From the NCBI GenBank assembly GCA_017940955.1, contig JAGAXP010000313.1, positions 1 through 29,494 of the forward strand: a stretch of DNA of 29,494 nucleotides, read 5' to 3'. Below are positions 7,867 to 15,998 of the stretch, in pieces; position 1 is the first letter of the stretch; every line of letters starts with the position of its first letter. A model generated the notes under the pieces. It did no database searches. It was not told where the DNA came from and saw only the letters and a list, made by a program, of their open reading frames with translations. The position numbers and the translations under genes are program-made. The stretch is from Oribacterium sp. (GTDB taxonomy: Bacteria; Bacillota_A; Clostridia; Lachnospirales; Lachnospiraceae).

Positions 7867-9306
7867 TTACCTGGCTCCCAGATGGAGAAGATCTGCATCT
7901 GTTGTATCCTCGCCGATAGTAACAAGCTCTGTGCCTGTAAGCTTTGCGAAAAGGGCGATATCAGCTCTTGTTAATGCTGTTGATATGACGCTGTGATGAG
8001 CTCCGCCTGCGTAGCACCAGCCCTCGGTACCGATCTCGAAGTTTGGCTTATGGCGGAACATGATACGGGCAACCGGAAGCTTAGGCATGGGCGCTGCCTG
8101 CTTTACAAGCTCGATATCTGCGCAGATGATACGGAAACGGTCTCCCATATCCACCATGGTTACCTGAATTGCGTCGCCGGTTACTCCGTCAAATACAAGA
8201 CGTGCCGGATCTTCCTTTCCGCCGATGCCCAGAGGATGAACCTGGATCTCAGGCTTTGTTGCCGCAAATGCAGGCGGTACCTCCAGCATGTGGGAAGCAA
8301 GCTCCACCTCCTGACCTTCTGTAAGGTCATAGGTGTAATCCTCGATGAAGCCGGTAGCACCCTTTCTTGATTCTGCCATCTTCATGAGAACAGCGGATAA
8401 TGCAGAGATTTTGTAGTCTCCCTCAGGTCCGAAACCAACGCCCTTAGACATAAGGTTCTGTGCTGCGATGCCCGGAAGCTGCTTAAGATTGTGAAGATCC
8501 TGGAAGGTATCTGCGAATGCACCGATATGCTTCTTTTCAAGGAACTTATCGAGAGCCACCTCCATCTTTGCCTGTTCACGAACGGAGTCTACATTATCGG
8601 TCTTCATGGTGTATTTTGACTCATACTCTGCCATTTTTGCATCTACTTCACTTTCGGAGACAGTAGCCATGATCTTAACCAGATCGCCGATACCGAAATA
8701 ATTGCACTCCCAGCCGTAACGGATCTGAGACTCAACACGATCGCCGTCTGTAACAGCAACTTCACGCATGTTGTTTCCGAAGGATGCAACCTTTAAATGA
8801 TGTGAGTAGTCAATGGCCTTCGCAACCTCTGCAAACTGACGGATCTTTTTGAGGACACTCTCATTCTTGTAGTAACCGGCCACAACTTCGTGCGGGATTC
8901 CGAGACGTGCTACGATGAAGCCGTACTCGCGGTCGCCGTGAGCTGACTGGTTAAGGTTCATAAAGTCCATGTCAATGCTGTCATAGGGAAGCTTCTCATT
9001 ATGCTGTGTGTGAAGGTGTAAAAGAGGCTTACGAAGCTCCTGAAGTCCCTTGATCCACATCTTTGCCGGTGAGAAGGTGTGCATCCAGGTGATGACACCT
9101 ACACAGTCATCATCAACGGATGCCTTACGGAGATCCTCAATGCAGGTCTCTGAATCAACAACTGTAGGCAGGAGCTCTACAGATACGATCTCCTGAAGTT
9201 TTTCGTTTAAAAATGATGCCATATCGGCAGCATCTGCTGCAACCTGACGGAGGCATTCGTCTCCATAGAGATCCTGACTGCCGACTACAAAATATAATTT
9301 CTTCAT
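7867..9306 (-). CDS. araA: L-arabinose isomerase
   Basis: 479 residues, slightly shorter than E. coli AraA (500). It converts L-arabinose to L-ribulose in the cytoplasm with a divalent metal, typically Mn2+. Family blocks visible include FVVGSQDLYG at the start, WMHTFSPAKMW (74-84), the LHTQ-x-N motif near residue 98 and GFGPEGDYK (291-299). The expected metal ligands are present: E295, E322 in IEDYTYD, H339 in ASHMLEVPP and H437/H438 in AGGAHHSV. The ATG at 9306 follows a purine-rich AGAAAGAAGGAAG region. The gene lies after araR and before the kinase, all on the same strand. A structured leader element lies directly upstream at 9329-9398. Confidence 0.98.
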   Translation of the reverse strand: MKKLYFVVGSQDLYGDECLRQVAADAADMASFLNEKLQEIVSVELLPTVVDSETCIEDLRKASVDDDCVGVITWMHTFSPAKMWIKGLQELRKPLLHLHTQHNEKLPYDSIDMDFMNLNQSAHGDREYGFIVARLGIPHEVVAGYYKNESVLKKIRQFAEVAKAIDYSHHLKVASFGNNMREVAVTDGDRVESQIRYGWECNYFGIGDLVKIMATVSESEVDAKMAEYESKYTMKTDNVDSVREQAKMEVALDKFLEKKHIGAFADTFQDLHNLKQLPGIAAQNLMSKGVGFGPEGDYKISALSAVLMKMAESRKGATGFIEDYTYDLTEGQEVELASHMLEVPPAFAATKPEIQVHPLGIGGKEDPARLVFDGVTGDAIQVTMVDMGDRFRIICADIELVKQAAPMPKLPVARIMFRHKPNFEIGTEGWCYAGGAHHSVISTALTRADIALFAKLTGTELVTIGEDTTDADLLHLGAR

Positions 9307-9328
9307 AATTCTTCCTTCTTTCTGATTA

Positions 9329-9398
9329 CATCTGCCGTTTAAATTTCGCTTTGCGAGAGGCTGATGGTAAATGGCGGTTTTTATAGAAAACCTGCCAT
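9329..9398 (-). promoter_or_regulatory. Structured leader element L1 upstream of araA
   Basis: This region aligns with 14270-14340 upstream of the first permease. Shared plus-strand blocks are CATC-x-GCC, TCG-x-TT-x-GCGA, GGCTGATG, ATGGC-x-GGT and GAAAACCTG-x-CA, in the same order and spacing. It can fold as follows. CATCTGCC pairs with GGCTGATG with one mismatch and encloses a TCGC/GCGA hairpin. A second hairpin pairs GGTTTT with AAAACC and ATGGC with GCCAT. Whether it acts as an RNA structure or as a protein-binding DNA site is not known. Confidence 0.6.
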
Positions 9399-9470
9399 AA
9401 ATAAAACCACTTAGCTATGTTATTGCCTTTTTATATGACCCGTGACAAATATCCTGCAGGTTAAGGCATT

Positions 9471-10601
9471 CTATTTATGATCTCTTATATCCCTTACGGA
9501 ATTACCCTGATTAAACGAAACAGGGAACTGATAAGAGTAGTCGTGATGAGTCCAGTTTTGATCCTTCATCATGCGGAGGAGATTTTGGGCTGTGAGTTTT
9601 CCCATTTCGAATTTCGGGTGTACTGCCGATAAAATCGTCAGCTCTCCTGCCTCCTGCATTTTCGCATCATCAAAGGAAACAATGGAAACATCCTCCGGCA
9701 CCTTCACGCCTCGTTCGTTAAGAAAATCTATATATCGATATGCGATCTCGTCATTGTAGAAAACAAGGGCTGTGCACTCCTTTGTTCTGCGATAGAATGA
9801 CATCAGACTTTTCTTGCTGAATTTATCCTCCATGTCCTTTGTGGTGTACCAGCGTACCCAGTCGTCGTCAAAGCGAAGCCCCAATTCGGACAGGCACTCT
9901 GTATAGCCGCGATAGCGTTCCATTCCCTGCATATCATCCGACTTAAACATTCCCCCGATCTTTCTGTGACCATTTTCAATCAAATGCTTAGTCAGTTCAT
10001 AGCTGCTTTTTGCATCAGACATTTCAACACTGTCGAAATGGATGTTTGAATAATGATTATGGAGAAAGATAGTTGGAATATTCTTCCTTTTGATTTCTTT
10101 ATACAATCTCTGATTGGGATTCGGGAAGCTCGAACGTGTACCTTCTATGATCAGACCCTGAACGCCTGCCTTCAGGAAATTCTCAAGGAACATGGTTTCT
10201 TCATTGAGATGATTTTTGGTAATGGCTACATCGATCTGAAGCCCCTGTTCCTTCATAACCGATTCTATTCCGGCATAGACCTCCGGAAACAGATAATCTG
10301 CAAAATAGCTCAGAATCAAACCTATATGCGGTTTTTTATCCCCCTCAGGTTCCACATCAGTATGGTAGGAAACGTAGGTTCCGCTGCCGCGGACCCTTTG
10401 GATGAGCCCTTCCTGTTCCATTTTGTCAAGGGCCATACGAACAGTCTGCCTGGAGTAACCAAACTTCTTTTCCAGTACATGCTCAGACATGAACTTGTCG
10501 CCGTTTTTGATGACGCCACTCATGATAAGCGTACGGCCCCATTTATACAGTTTTTGATATTTTAAGCTTTCGTTGATATGCTTTTGGTTTTCTTTGCTCA
10601 T
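9471..10601 (-). CDS. araR: AraR-type arabinose-responsive repressor (GntR HTH, LacI-like ligand domain)
   Basis: 376 residues, the usual size of Bacillus AraR. Residues about 14-75 form a GntR winged helix, with GRTLIMSGVIKNGDKFMSEH, SRQTVRMALDKMEQEGLI and the wing RVRGSGTYVS. Residues about 90-370 are a LacI/periplasmic-binding-like sensor, with IGLILSYFADYLFPEVYAGI, HNHYSNIHFDSVEM and VSFDDA. This hybrid architecture is characteristic of AraR, which represses arabinose genes until L-arabinose binds (family knowledge). It sits between the transporter genes and araA on the same strand. The start at ATG 10601 has only a weak GAAGAG site, so translation may be low. Copy 2 of the interspersed element precedes it. 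Confidence 0.88.
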   Translation of the reverse strand: MSKENQKHINESLKYQKLYKWGRTLIMSGVIKNGDKFMSEHVLEKKFGYSRQTVRMALDKMEQEGLIQRVRGSGTYVSYHTDVEPEGDKKPHIGLILSYFADYLFPEVYAGIESVMKEQGLQIDVAITKNHLNEETMFLENFLKAGVQGLIIEGTRSSFPNPNQRLYKEIKRKNIPTIFLHNHYSNIHFDSVEMSDAKSSYELTKHLIENGHRKIGGMFKSDDMQGMERYRGYTECLSELGLRFDDDWVRWYTTKDMEDKFSKKSLMSFYRRTKECTALVFYNDEIAYRYIDFLNERGVKVPEDVSIVSFDDAKMQEAGELTILSAVHPKFEMGKLTAQNLLRMMKDQNWTHHDYSYQFPVSFNQGNSVRDIRDHK

Positions 10602-10617
10602 TCTGTTTACTCTTCAC

Positions 10618-10665
10618 TACTCATCTGTAAATGATGTTTTCCGGCTTTGATATCTGACACAGATG
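10618..10665 (-). repeat. Copy 2 of the ~50-bp interspersed element, before araR
   Basis: On the minus strand CATCTGTG-TCAGATAT, then CGGAAAACATCATTTA and CAGATGAG match copy 1 (5994-6047). CATCTGT and ACAGATG at the ends are perfectly complementary, so the element can close into a hairpin. It ends about 17 bases before the araR ATG. Confidence 0.75.
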
Positions 10666-10722
10666 CAGATCCTGTTGGTTCGTAAAAAAGATATTTACAA
10701 GGGGTTACAGGTTTTGGGTCGG

Positions 10723-11694
10723 TTATTTGATGACCTGTAATGATTTCCTGTCTGCAAAAACTGCCACAAATACCAGGAATACGATTCCCTGTATAAGCTG
10801 CATCATCTGTGTTGAAAATCCCATCATGGTGAGTCCGCTGTTAAGTACGATATACAGAAGCGAACCTACGATGATATTTTCAAAACGAACCTTGGCTCCG
10901 CCTGAAATAGGCATTCCTCCGAGTACAAGAGCGATGAGAATCTGTGTTTCCAACTGGCTTCCGCCTGAAGATGTTACGGATCCAACCTTGATGACATTTA
11001 TGAATGCCGCAAAACCTGTGATTGCTCCGGAAAGTACATAAACCCAGAATTTCATTTTGTCGGTTCTGATACCTGAGAACATTGCTGCTTTCTCGCCTGC
11101 TCCGATAGCTTTCAGATAAGTTCCGAACTTAGTGAATCTGAAAAGTACAAAACCTGTTACAAGAACAAGCAGTGTGAGAGCTACTTTCAGTTCTGTTTTA
11201 TCGAAATTGATAAGAGCAGCTGATCCCGCAACCGGAGCATTGGTTGTCAGGTACTTGATGAAACCGCGGAACAGAAACATTGTACAGATGGTAACGATAA
11301 AGGACTTTATCTTACGATATACATAGAAGTATCCGTTGAATGCACCGATCAGTGCGCCTGTGAGGATACCGCATATGATGCTCAGGGGAATGTTGATCCT
11401 GGACACCATACATACCACTATGGATGCTATTCCGAGTATGGATCCCTGTGAAAAATCAAGACCTCCCATGGTCATGATAAAAAACACACCGGTTGTGGCG
11501 ATCATGGTCACATATACCTGGGAAAGAACAAGGGGCATATTTTTGACCATTCTGAAATTCGTCAGAACATTAAATACCAAAAATACTATGATCAGGCCAA
11601 CGATAGGAAGATATGTCTTGACTGCGGAAATCATGGAGAGATTTCCTGTTTTCTTTTCTTTTGCTGCTGTCATCTCTGTTTTACTCACTGCCAC
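10723..11694 (-). CDS. Sugar ABC transporter permease (second permease)
   Basis: 323 residues with about eight to ten hydrophobic segments, of the BPD_transp_2 type used by ribose/xylose/arabinose-class importers. Typical blocks are GGLDFSQGSILGIAS (near 98), ALIGAFNGYFYVYRKIKSF and the late LGGMPISGGAKVRFENIIVG coupling region. It starts at GTG 11694, 7 bases after AGGAGG; an ATG seven codons later has no site of its own. The ribosome binding site overlaps the stop region of the ATPase gene, 12 bases away, indicating translational coupling. It would form a heterodimeric channel with the 13221-14189 permease. Arabinose is the inferred substrate because of araR and araA beside it. Confidence 0.9.
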   Translation of the reverse strand: MAVSKTEMTAAKEKKTGNLSMISAVKTYLPIVGLIIVFLVFNVLTNFRMVKNMPLVLSQVYVTMIATTGVFFIMTMGGLDFSQGSILGIASIVVCMVSRINIPLSIICGILTGALIGAFNGYFYVYRKIKSFIVTICTMFLFRGFIKYLTTNAPVAGSAALINFDKTELKVALTLLVLVTGFVLFRFTKFGTYLKAIGAGEKAAMFSGIRTDKMKFWVYVLSGAITGFAAFINVIKVGSVTSSGGSQLETQILIALVLGGMPISGGAKVRFENIIVGSLLYIVLNSGLTMMGFSTQMMQLIQGIVFLVFVAVFADRKSLQVIK

Positions 11695-11706
11695 CGTAAT
11701 TCCTCC

Positions 11707-13206
11707 TTAAACCATCATTGTGATCAGATTGTTTTCATCCAGTGTCTCGCTTCTTTCGATCTGTCCGTTGATCATTCCGTCCTTCATGATGATGATACGA
11801 TCACACATTCCTATAAGTTCCATCAGCTCTTCGGAAATCATGATGATTGATTTTCCTGACTTTCTCATTCTGTCCATGAGCTGATATATATCCTGCTTTA
11901 CCTTGATATCGATACCTCTTGTCGGGCTGTCCAGTACGACGATATCCGAATCCTTGCCTATCCATCTGGCGAGAACTACCTTCTGCTTGTTTCCGCCGGA
12001 AAGATCAGATACAAACTGATCGACATTTACCATCTTTACCGACATGTCTTTTGCGAATTTATCTGCAAAGTCTCTGAGCTTTTTATCGCTTAACATATGT
12101 CTCTTGTCTGCAAGCTCATCCAGAGAAGGAAGGCAGATATTGTCCATGATGCTCTGATTAAGTACAACAGATTCATTATCTCTGTCCTTTGAAGTATATG
12201 CGATGCTGTGCTGAATAGCTGTGGGGATATCATTGATCTCGGTGCCGTCTGAAAGCTTTACGGAACCGGTTCTGTCATAGGAAGCACCGAAGATGGCCTT
12301 GCCTACTTCGTGCATTCCGGATTCCGAAAGACCTCCGAAGCCTAAAATCTCTCCTTTGTGAAGCTCGAAATCAAGCTTGTTCAGGAGTCCCGGTACCGAT
12401 ACATCTTTCACTGAAAGAACGACCTCGTCGGATACCTTGCTGCCGTAATCTGAACGGTAGTAATCTCCTGTTACTTCGCGGCCTACCATGAGACGCTTCA
12501 GATCCTCTTCGGAAACATCTTTGCTCTTTACGGTATCGATATAAACTCCGTCACGAAGAATCGTGATGGTATCTGAACGATCGAGTATTTCCTGAAGGTC
12601 GTGGGATATAAAGATTATGGTATTGCCCTTCTCTCTTATTTTGTCCATAACCTTGTAAAGCTCATTTCTTCCCTCCTGGGAAAGAGCTGTTGTGGTCTCG
12701 TCTATAACAACGATCTTTGGGTCAAAATAGGTTGCCTTTACGATCTCAACCAGCTTCCTGTCTTCGAAGTTGTAGTCATCGATCATTCTCTGGGCTTTGA
12801 TCCTGTCAAATCCGTAACTGTGGAGAAGCTCATTGGCCTCTTTTATCATTTGCTTTGTGTTTTTGATCCCGCACTTCACAAATCTTTCTTCATGTCCCAG
12901 GAAAATATTTTCAGCTACGGTAAGTCCTGAAAGTGTTCCAAGCTCCTGGACTATGATGGAAACGCCGTGGTTGTTGGCGTCCACCTGATTTTTCGGATGG
13001 ATTTCTTCGCCGTCCAGAACAAAGATACCGCTGTCTATACTGTAAATGCCTGTCAGCATATTTGTTAATGTTGACTTTCCGGAGCCGTTCTCACCGATCA
13101 GGGCGTGTACCTCTCCTTTGTTGATGTTAAAAGAAACATTCTTAACTGCCTTCGTGATACCGAAGGACTTACAAAGATTTTTTACCTCTAAACGAACCTC
13201 GCTCAT
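11707..13206 (-). CDS. Sugar ABC transporter ATP-binding protein (two nucleotide-binding domains)
   Basis: 499 residues from ATG 13206, preceded by AGGAGG; a GTG at 13224 in frame overlaps the previous gene and is not needed. Like RbsA/XylG it holds two fused nucleotide-binding domains. Domain 1 has Walker A GENGSGKS (38-45), Walker B IVVIDE with E170 and an H-loop H202, but its signature region reads DYNFEDRKL (144-152) instead of LSxGQ. Domain 2 has a canonical signature LSGGNKQK (402-409), but a degenerate Walker A (GLSESGMHE) and Ser427 where the catalytic Glu would be. One composite ATP site is therefore intact and the other is degenerate. It should energise sugar uptake through the two flanking permeases. 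Confidence 0.93.
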   Translation of the reverse strand: MSEVRLEVKNLCKSFGITKAVKNVSFNINKGEVHALIGENGSGKSTLTNMLTGIYSIDSGIFVLDGEEIHPKNQVDANNHGVSIIVQELGTLSGLTVAENIFLGHEERFVKCGIKNTKQMIKEANELLHSYGFDRIKAQRMIDDYNFEDRKLVEIVKATYFDPKIVVIDETTTALSQEGRNELYKVMDKIREKGNTIIFISHDLQEILDRSDTITILRDGVYIDTVKSKDVSEEDLKRLMVGREVTGDYYRSDYGSKVSDEVVLSVKDVSVPGLLNKLDFELHKGEILGFGGLSESGMHEVGKAIFGASYDRTGSVKLSDGTEINDIPTAIQHSIAYTSKDRDNESVVLNQSIMDNICLPSLDELADKRHMLSDKKLRDFADKFAKDMSVKMVNVDQFVSDLSGGNKQKVVLARWIGKDSDIVVLDSPTRGIDIKVKQDIYQLMDRMRKSGKSIIMISEELMELIGMCDRIIIMKDGMINGQIERSETLDENNLITMMV

Positions 13207-13220
13207 TGTTCCCTCCTGTA

Positions 13221-14189
13221 TCACTTTACAATTTCGCCTTTATTGATCTTTGTGGTTACAGTGATGATGATCAGAAGCGCAAAGCCTGTGATAACATCCT
13301 GAATCGCTGTAGGAGCGCCCAATGCGATAAAGCCGAAAAAGATGATGTTGATGATGAACTCTCCGATGATGATGGCCTGTAAAGGAATGCCGTATTTTTT
13401 GAAGGCAACTCCGAAGAAACAGCCCATTGTAGGGATAAAGTTACGGCTCATGGAAGCCATGCCGGTTACAGCGACCATTGAGGATCCATAGCTTATGGTC
13501 AGAACTGCCATGATGCCTAAAAAGCCACCGCTTAAGATGAAGGCCAGAACTTTGTATTTGTTGACATTGATACCCATGTTCTTTGCAACAAATTCGTTGC
13601 TGCCGATGGCATAGGTATATGTACCGATTTTTGTATAGTTAAGGAATACATAAGCCACAATAAAAGCAACCAGTGCAAGGATGATATCTCCGGGCATCTG
13701 TCCGAACATTCTGAGATCAGCTGATAATGTCTGCTCAACTCCGCCTGCAATGTAGTTTGCAACTGCTTCATAAATGAGAGCAAGACCTGTGGTTACTATC
13801 ATTGACGGGATACGAAGCTTTACATAAAAGCTTCCGTTGAAAAGTCCTACCAGGCATCCGCAGAGTAAGGCGCCTATAATGAGACCTGCATATCCGAGGC
13901 CCAGCTTTGTGGCGAAAACGCAGCCTACTATTGCGGAAAGCATGATGTTTGCACCGATTGAAAAGTCAAACATGCCCATGACCATTACAAAGTAGAAACC
14001 TACGGCACCTACGCTTGCGATAAGGCTGGCCTGGAAATAGCTGAGCATATTGTTGAATGATCCAAAATTGTGTGGTGTAAGTATTTTAAAGATTCCCCAG
14101 GAAAGCACAACCAGTAAGAGTAAAATCAAATAACCGCGAAGGCTTCCTTCGATCTTTCTTTGATCCATTGTTACAGCGGAAGAATTCAT
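13221..14189 (-). CDS. Sugar ABC transporter permease (first permease)
   Basis: 322 residues, a multi-pass BPD_transp_2 membrane protein. The N-terminus is a short charged segment followed by GYLILLLLVVLSWGIF. The family block GMFDFSIGANIMLSAIVG and a loop with LFNGSFYVKLRIPSM follow. The late block is GCFFGVAFKKYGIPLQA, which diverges from the usual GG-x-x-x-x-GG coupling motif of the partner permease. ATG 14189 has GAGG 7 bases upstream. The ATPase gene follows at once (14 bases between stop and ATG). The gap to the binding-protein gene is 230 bases and holds a hairpin and element L2. Confidence 0.88.
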   Translation of the reverse strand: MNSSAVTMDQRKIEGSLRGYLILLLLVVLSWGIFKILTPHNFGSFNNMLSYFQASLIASVGAVGFYFVMVMGMFDFSIGANIMLSAIVGCVFATKLGLGYAGLIIGALLCGCLVGLFNGSFYVKLRIPSMIVTTGLALIYEAVANYIAGGVEQTLSADLRMFGQMPGDIILALVAFIVAYVFLNYTKIGTYTYAIGSNEFVAKNMGINVNKYKVLAFILSGGFLGIMAVLTISYGSSMVAVTGMASMSRNFIPTMGCFFGVAFKKYGIPLQAIIIGEFIINIIFFGFIALGAPTAIQDVITGFALLIIITVTTKINKGEIVK

Positions 14190-14269
14190 TTTATTACCTC
14201 ATTTATATATCTGTGGGAAGCCCGGCTGTATGATTCTCTACGGTAAAAGCCTGGGCTGTATTTTGGAAA

Positions 14270-14340
14270 CATCAGCCCGGAGAAAAATCGTTTAGCGAAT
14301 GGCTGATGCTGCATGGCAGGTCTTCTTCGAAAACCTGACA
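14270..14340 (-). promoter_or_regulatory. Structured intercistronic element L2, homologous to the araA leader
   Basis: It aligns with L1 (9329-9398). CATCAGCC (14270-14277) pairs perfectly with GGCTGATG (14301-14308) and encloses a small TCG/CGA hairpin. CAGGT and ACCTG form a second stem (14317-14337). The downstream gene is the first permease, about 80 bases away. The same order of blocks in two arabinose transcripts suggests a shared regulatory role. Confidence 0.6.
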
Positions 14341-14356
14341 GATGTTTTTAAAACTC

Positions 14357-14391
14357 GAGCCGATATCTGTGCCTAAGCTCGATACCGGCTC
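14357..14391 (-). terminator. Intercistronic hairpin after the binding-protein gene
   Basis: GAGCCG pairs with CGGCTC, with four further pairs after one mismatch. On the minus strand it is followed by GAGTTTTAAAA, a weak U-tract. It starts 28 bases after the stop of the binding-protein gene. Such leaky hairpins are commonly placed to keep binding-protein mRNA in excess over the permease mRNA. Confidence 0.55.
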
Positions 14392-14419
14392 CTATGATGT
14401 TTCTTAATAGATTTAATAT

Positions 14420-15598
14420 TTATTTTCCTGCACGAGCAGCTGCATCTTCGATGGAGATCTTTGATGCTGCTTCCTTGAGTCCGTCGAAGGAAAGCTCTGA
14501 CATAGCAACGAGCTCTTCGTCTGTAAATGGAAGCTGGTCTACGAAGTACTTCTCATAAGCCTTGTAGTCATCAGCTGATGAAACATAAAGGTATGGGAAC
14601 GGAACGTCGTTGAACTGTCCTTCAAATCCTGTGTAGTTGCCCTTGATAGCGTTGTAAACCATCATGAATGCGATAAGCGGATCGCAGTAATGTCCGCCGG
14701 ACTCACCTGCCATTGAACCGTTTTCAAGTCTCTCTCCGAGATCAGGAAGGAAGTCTGTTGATACGATGTCGATATCCTGTGTCTTTCCTGCACGCTCAAC
14801 AGCTGCGATAGCTCCCTGAAGAGGATCTCCGCCGCCGCCGGCAGGGATAAGTGCATCGAGAGACGGATCTGCAGACATCAGAGCTTCTGCAGCCTTTGAA
14901 CCGCCCTCTGAAGTTGTACCTGCATACTGGGGCTCGGAAAGCTTAGCCTGATCATCAGGATGCTCTGCATTCCACTTTTCAACACCTGCCTTATAGCCTT
15001 CCCATCTTCCGAGCCAGGTTGCATCACCCTGCTCCCATCCGATGAGACCGATGTTACGATCGCCCTTGTCGAGAAGGATGTTTACAAGCTTCTCGCCGTT
15101 CTCGGGTTCATTTTCGTGAACAGCACCTACATAGTAAGGTGAATCTGTAGCAGCTTTATAGATGTCTGCGCTGTTGTCCTTTGAGATTACACGGAAGAAC
15201 TGTGCGAGATAAACCTTGTTGTCATTACATGTCTTGATGGCTGAAGTCATCTCTGTATCTGATGAGTTACAGATCACGATTCCCTGGCAGCCGGCTGCCG
15301 CAAGCTGCTCAACAGATGCAGTTACCTTCTCGGATACATGTCCCTGATCAACATACTGAACCTGAACGCCCAGAGACTTTGCGGCCTCATCAAGGATCTG
15401 CTTGCACTGTGATCCGAGGACGTCTGTTGAAGACCAGATAGATACACCGATCTTTATGTCCTTGTTATCGATAGCGGCTGCCTGTCCGCTTCCTGCTGCA
15501 GGTGCTGTGGGTGCACTGTTACTGCCACAAGCTGTAAGTCCGGTTACCATAGCTACGGACGCTGCAAGGGCCGCAACTTTTCTCAGAATTTTTCTCAT
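14420..15598 (-). CDS. Sugar ABC transporter substrate-binding lipoprotein
   Basis: 392 residues from ATG 15598, 7 bases after GGAGG; an ATG at 15646 in the same frame lacks a site and would spoil the signal peptide. Residues 1-23 are a lipoprotein signal with basic start, hydrophobic core and lipobox LTAC, so Cys24 should be lipidated and the protein anchored outside the membrane. A short Ala/Gly/Pro-rich linker follows. The mature part is a type 1 periplasmic-binding fold (IKIGVSIWSSTDVLGSQCKQ, CQGIVICNSSDTEM, NIGLIGWEQGDATW, PAGGGGDPLQGA). It delivers sugar to the two permeases and ATPase encoded downstream. L-arabinose is inferred from araR, araA and the operator-like sites at its promoter; another pentose is possible. 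Confidence 0.92.
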   Translation of the reverse strand: MRKILRKVAALAASVAMVTGLTACGSNSAPTAPAAGSGQAAAIDNKDIKIGVSIWSSTDVLGSQCKQILDEAAKSLGVQVQYVDQGHVSEKVTASVEQLAAAGCQGIVICNSSDTEMTSAIKTCNDNKVYLAQFFRVISKDNSADIYKAATDSPYYVGAVHENEPENGEKLVNILLDKGDRNIGLIGWEQGDATWLGRWEGYKAGVEKWNAEHPDDQAKLSEPQYAGTTSEGGSKAAEALMSADPSLDALIPAGGGGDPLQGAIAAVERAGKTQDIDIVSTDFLPDLGERLENGSMAGESGGHYCDPLIAFMMVYNAIKGNYTGFEGQFNDVPFPYLYVSSADDYKAYEKYFVDQLPFTDEELVAMSELSFDGLKEAASKISIEDAAARAGK

Positions 15599-15660
15599 TA
15601 CTAAACCTCCATTTAATGATTGATCACTGTATTTGTTGTTTTTCACAACTCGTTGAATGT

Positions 15661-15689
15661 AGTTTATCAGTGGCTTTGTCTATTTGCAA
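15661..15689 (-). promoter_or_regulatory. Putative promoter of the sugar transporter operon
   Basis: On the minus strand TTGCAA (15684-15689) is separated by 17 bases from TAAACT (15661-15666). Both match 4 of 6 consensus bases. This gives a leader of nearly 60 bases before the ATG at 15598. The -35 box overlaps the edge of the operator-like repeat at 15688, which fits repression by AraR. Confidence 0.45.
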
Positions 15690-15706
15690 TACAATACAAG
15701 GTATTT
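15688..15706. promoter_or_regulatory. Operator-like site O1
   Basis: AATACAATACAAGGTATTT closely resembles the site at 15873, sharing AATACAATACAA and GGTATTT with three extra bases in the latter. An inverted partner, AAGTTGTATTG, lies at 15715-15725. It overlaps the -35 box of the transporter promoter. Assignment to AraR is inferred from the neighbourhood. Confidence 0.5.
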
Positions 15707-15872
15707 ATATCACGAAGTTGTATTGAAAACATGCATAAAATAACACATAAAAGGTGCAAAATACGGCAAAAATATATCAAAATCACAATACGCCTTGAAT
15801 TGGCGAGGTTTTTATGAGTGAAAAATAGTTCCTTTTCAGCATGAAACTAACATTTGAAGGCTACCATTTCAA

Positions 15873-15897
15873 AATACAATACAACTTGGTATTTGTA
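15873..15897. promoter_or_regulatory. Operator-like site O3, upstream partner of O1
   Basis: AATACAATACAA, CTT, then GGTATTTGTA. It lies 185 bases from O1. B. subtilis AraR is known to bind pairs of operators cooperatively with DNA looping, and this spacing would permit that. No copy was seen near araR or araA. Confidence 0.45.
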
Positions 15898-15920
15898 CGG
15901 TTTATGTATTTTTGCTGACA

Positions 15921-15950
15921 TATAAAAACGGCTGACCATATGGTCAGCCG
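15921..15950 (-). terminator. Terminator of the LysR-family gene
   Basis: A perfect 22-base palindrome, CGGCTGACCAT with its complement (15929-15950), is followed on the minus strand by TTTTTATA. It lies 49 bases after the stop of the LysR gene. Confidence 0.85.
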
Positions 15951-15998
15951 CCGGGAAATCATTATAGGACGTTTTGATAGTTTCTTATGCTTTTATAA

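Larger units (their letters stand above)
15599..15998. other. Intergenic region between LysR gene and transporter operon
   Basis: About 400 bases without a convincing gene. It holds the transporter promoter (15661-15689), operator-like sites (15688-15725 and 15873-15897) and the LysR gene terminator (15921-15950). The AT-rich stretch 15730-15860 shows only a small CGCC/GGCG hairpin near 15790-15805 and nothing else I can assign. Confidence 0.6.
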
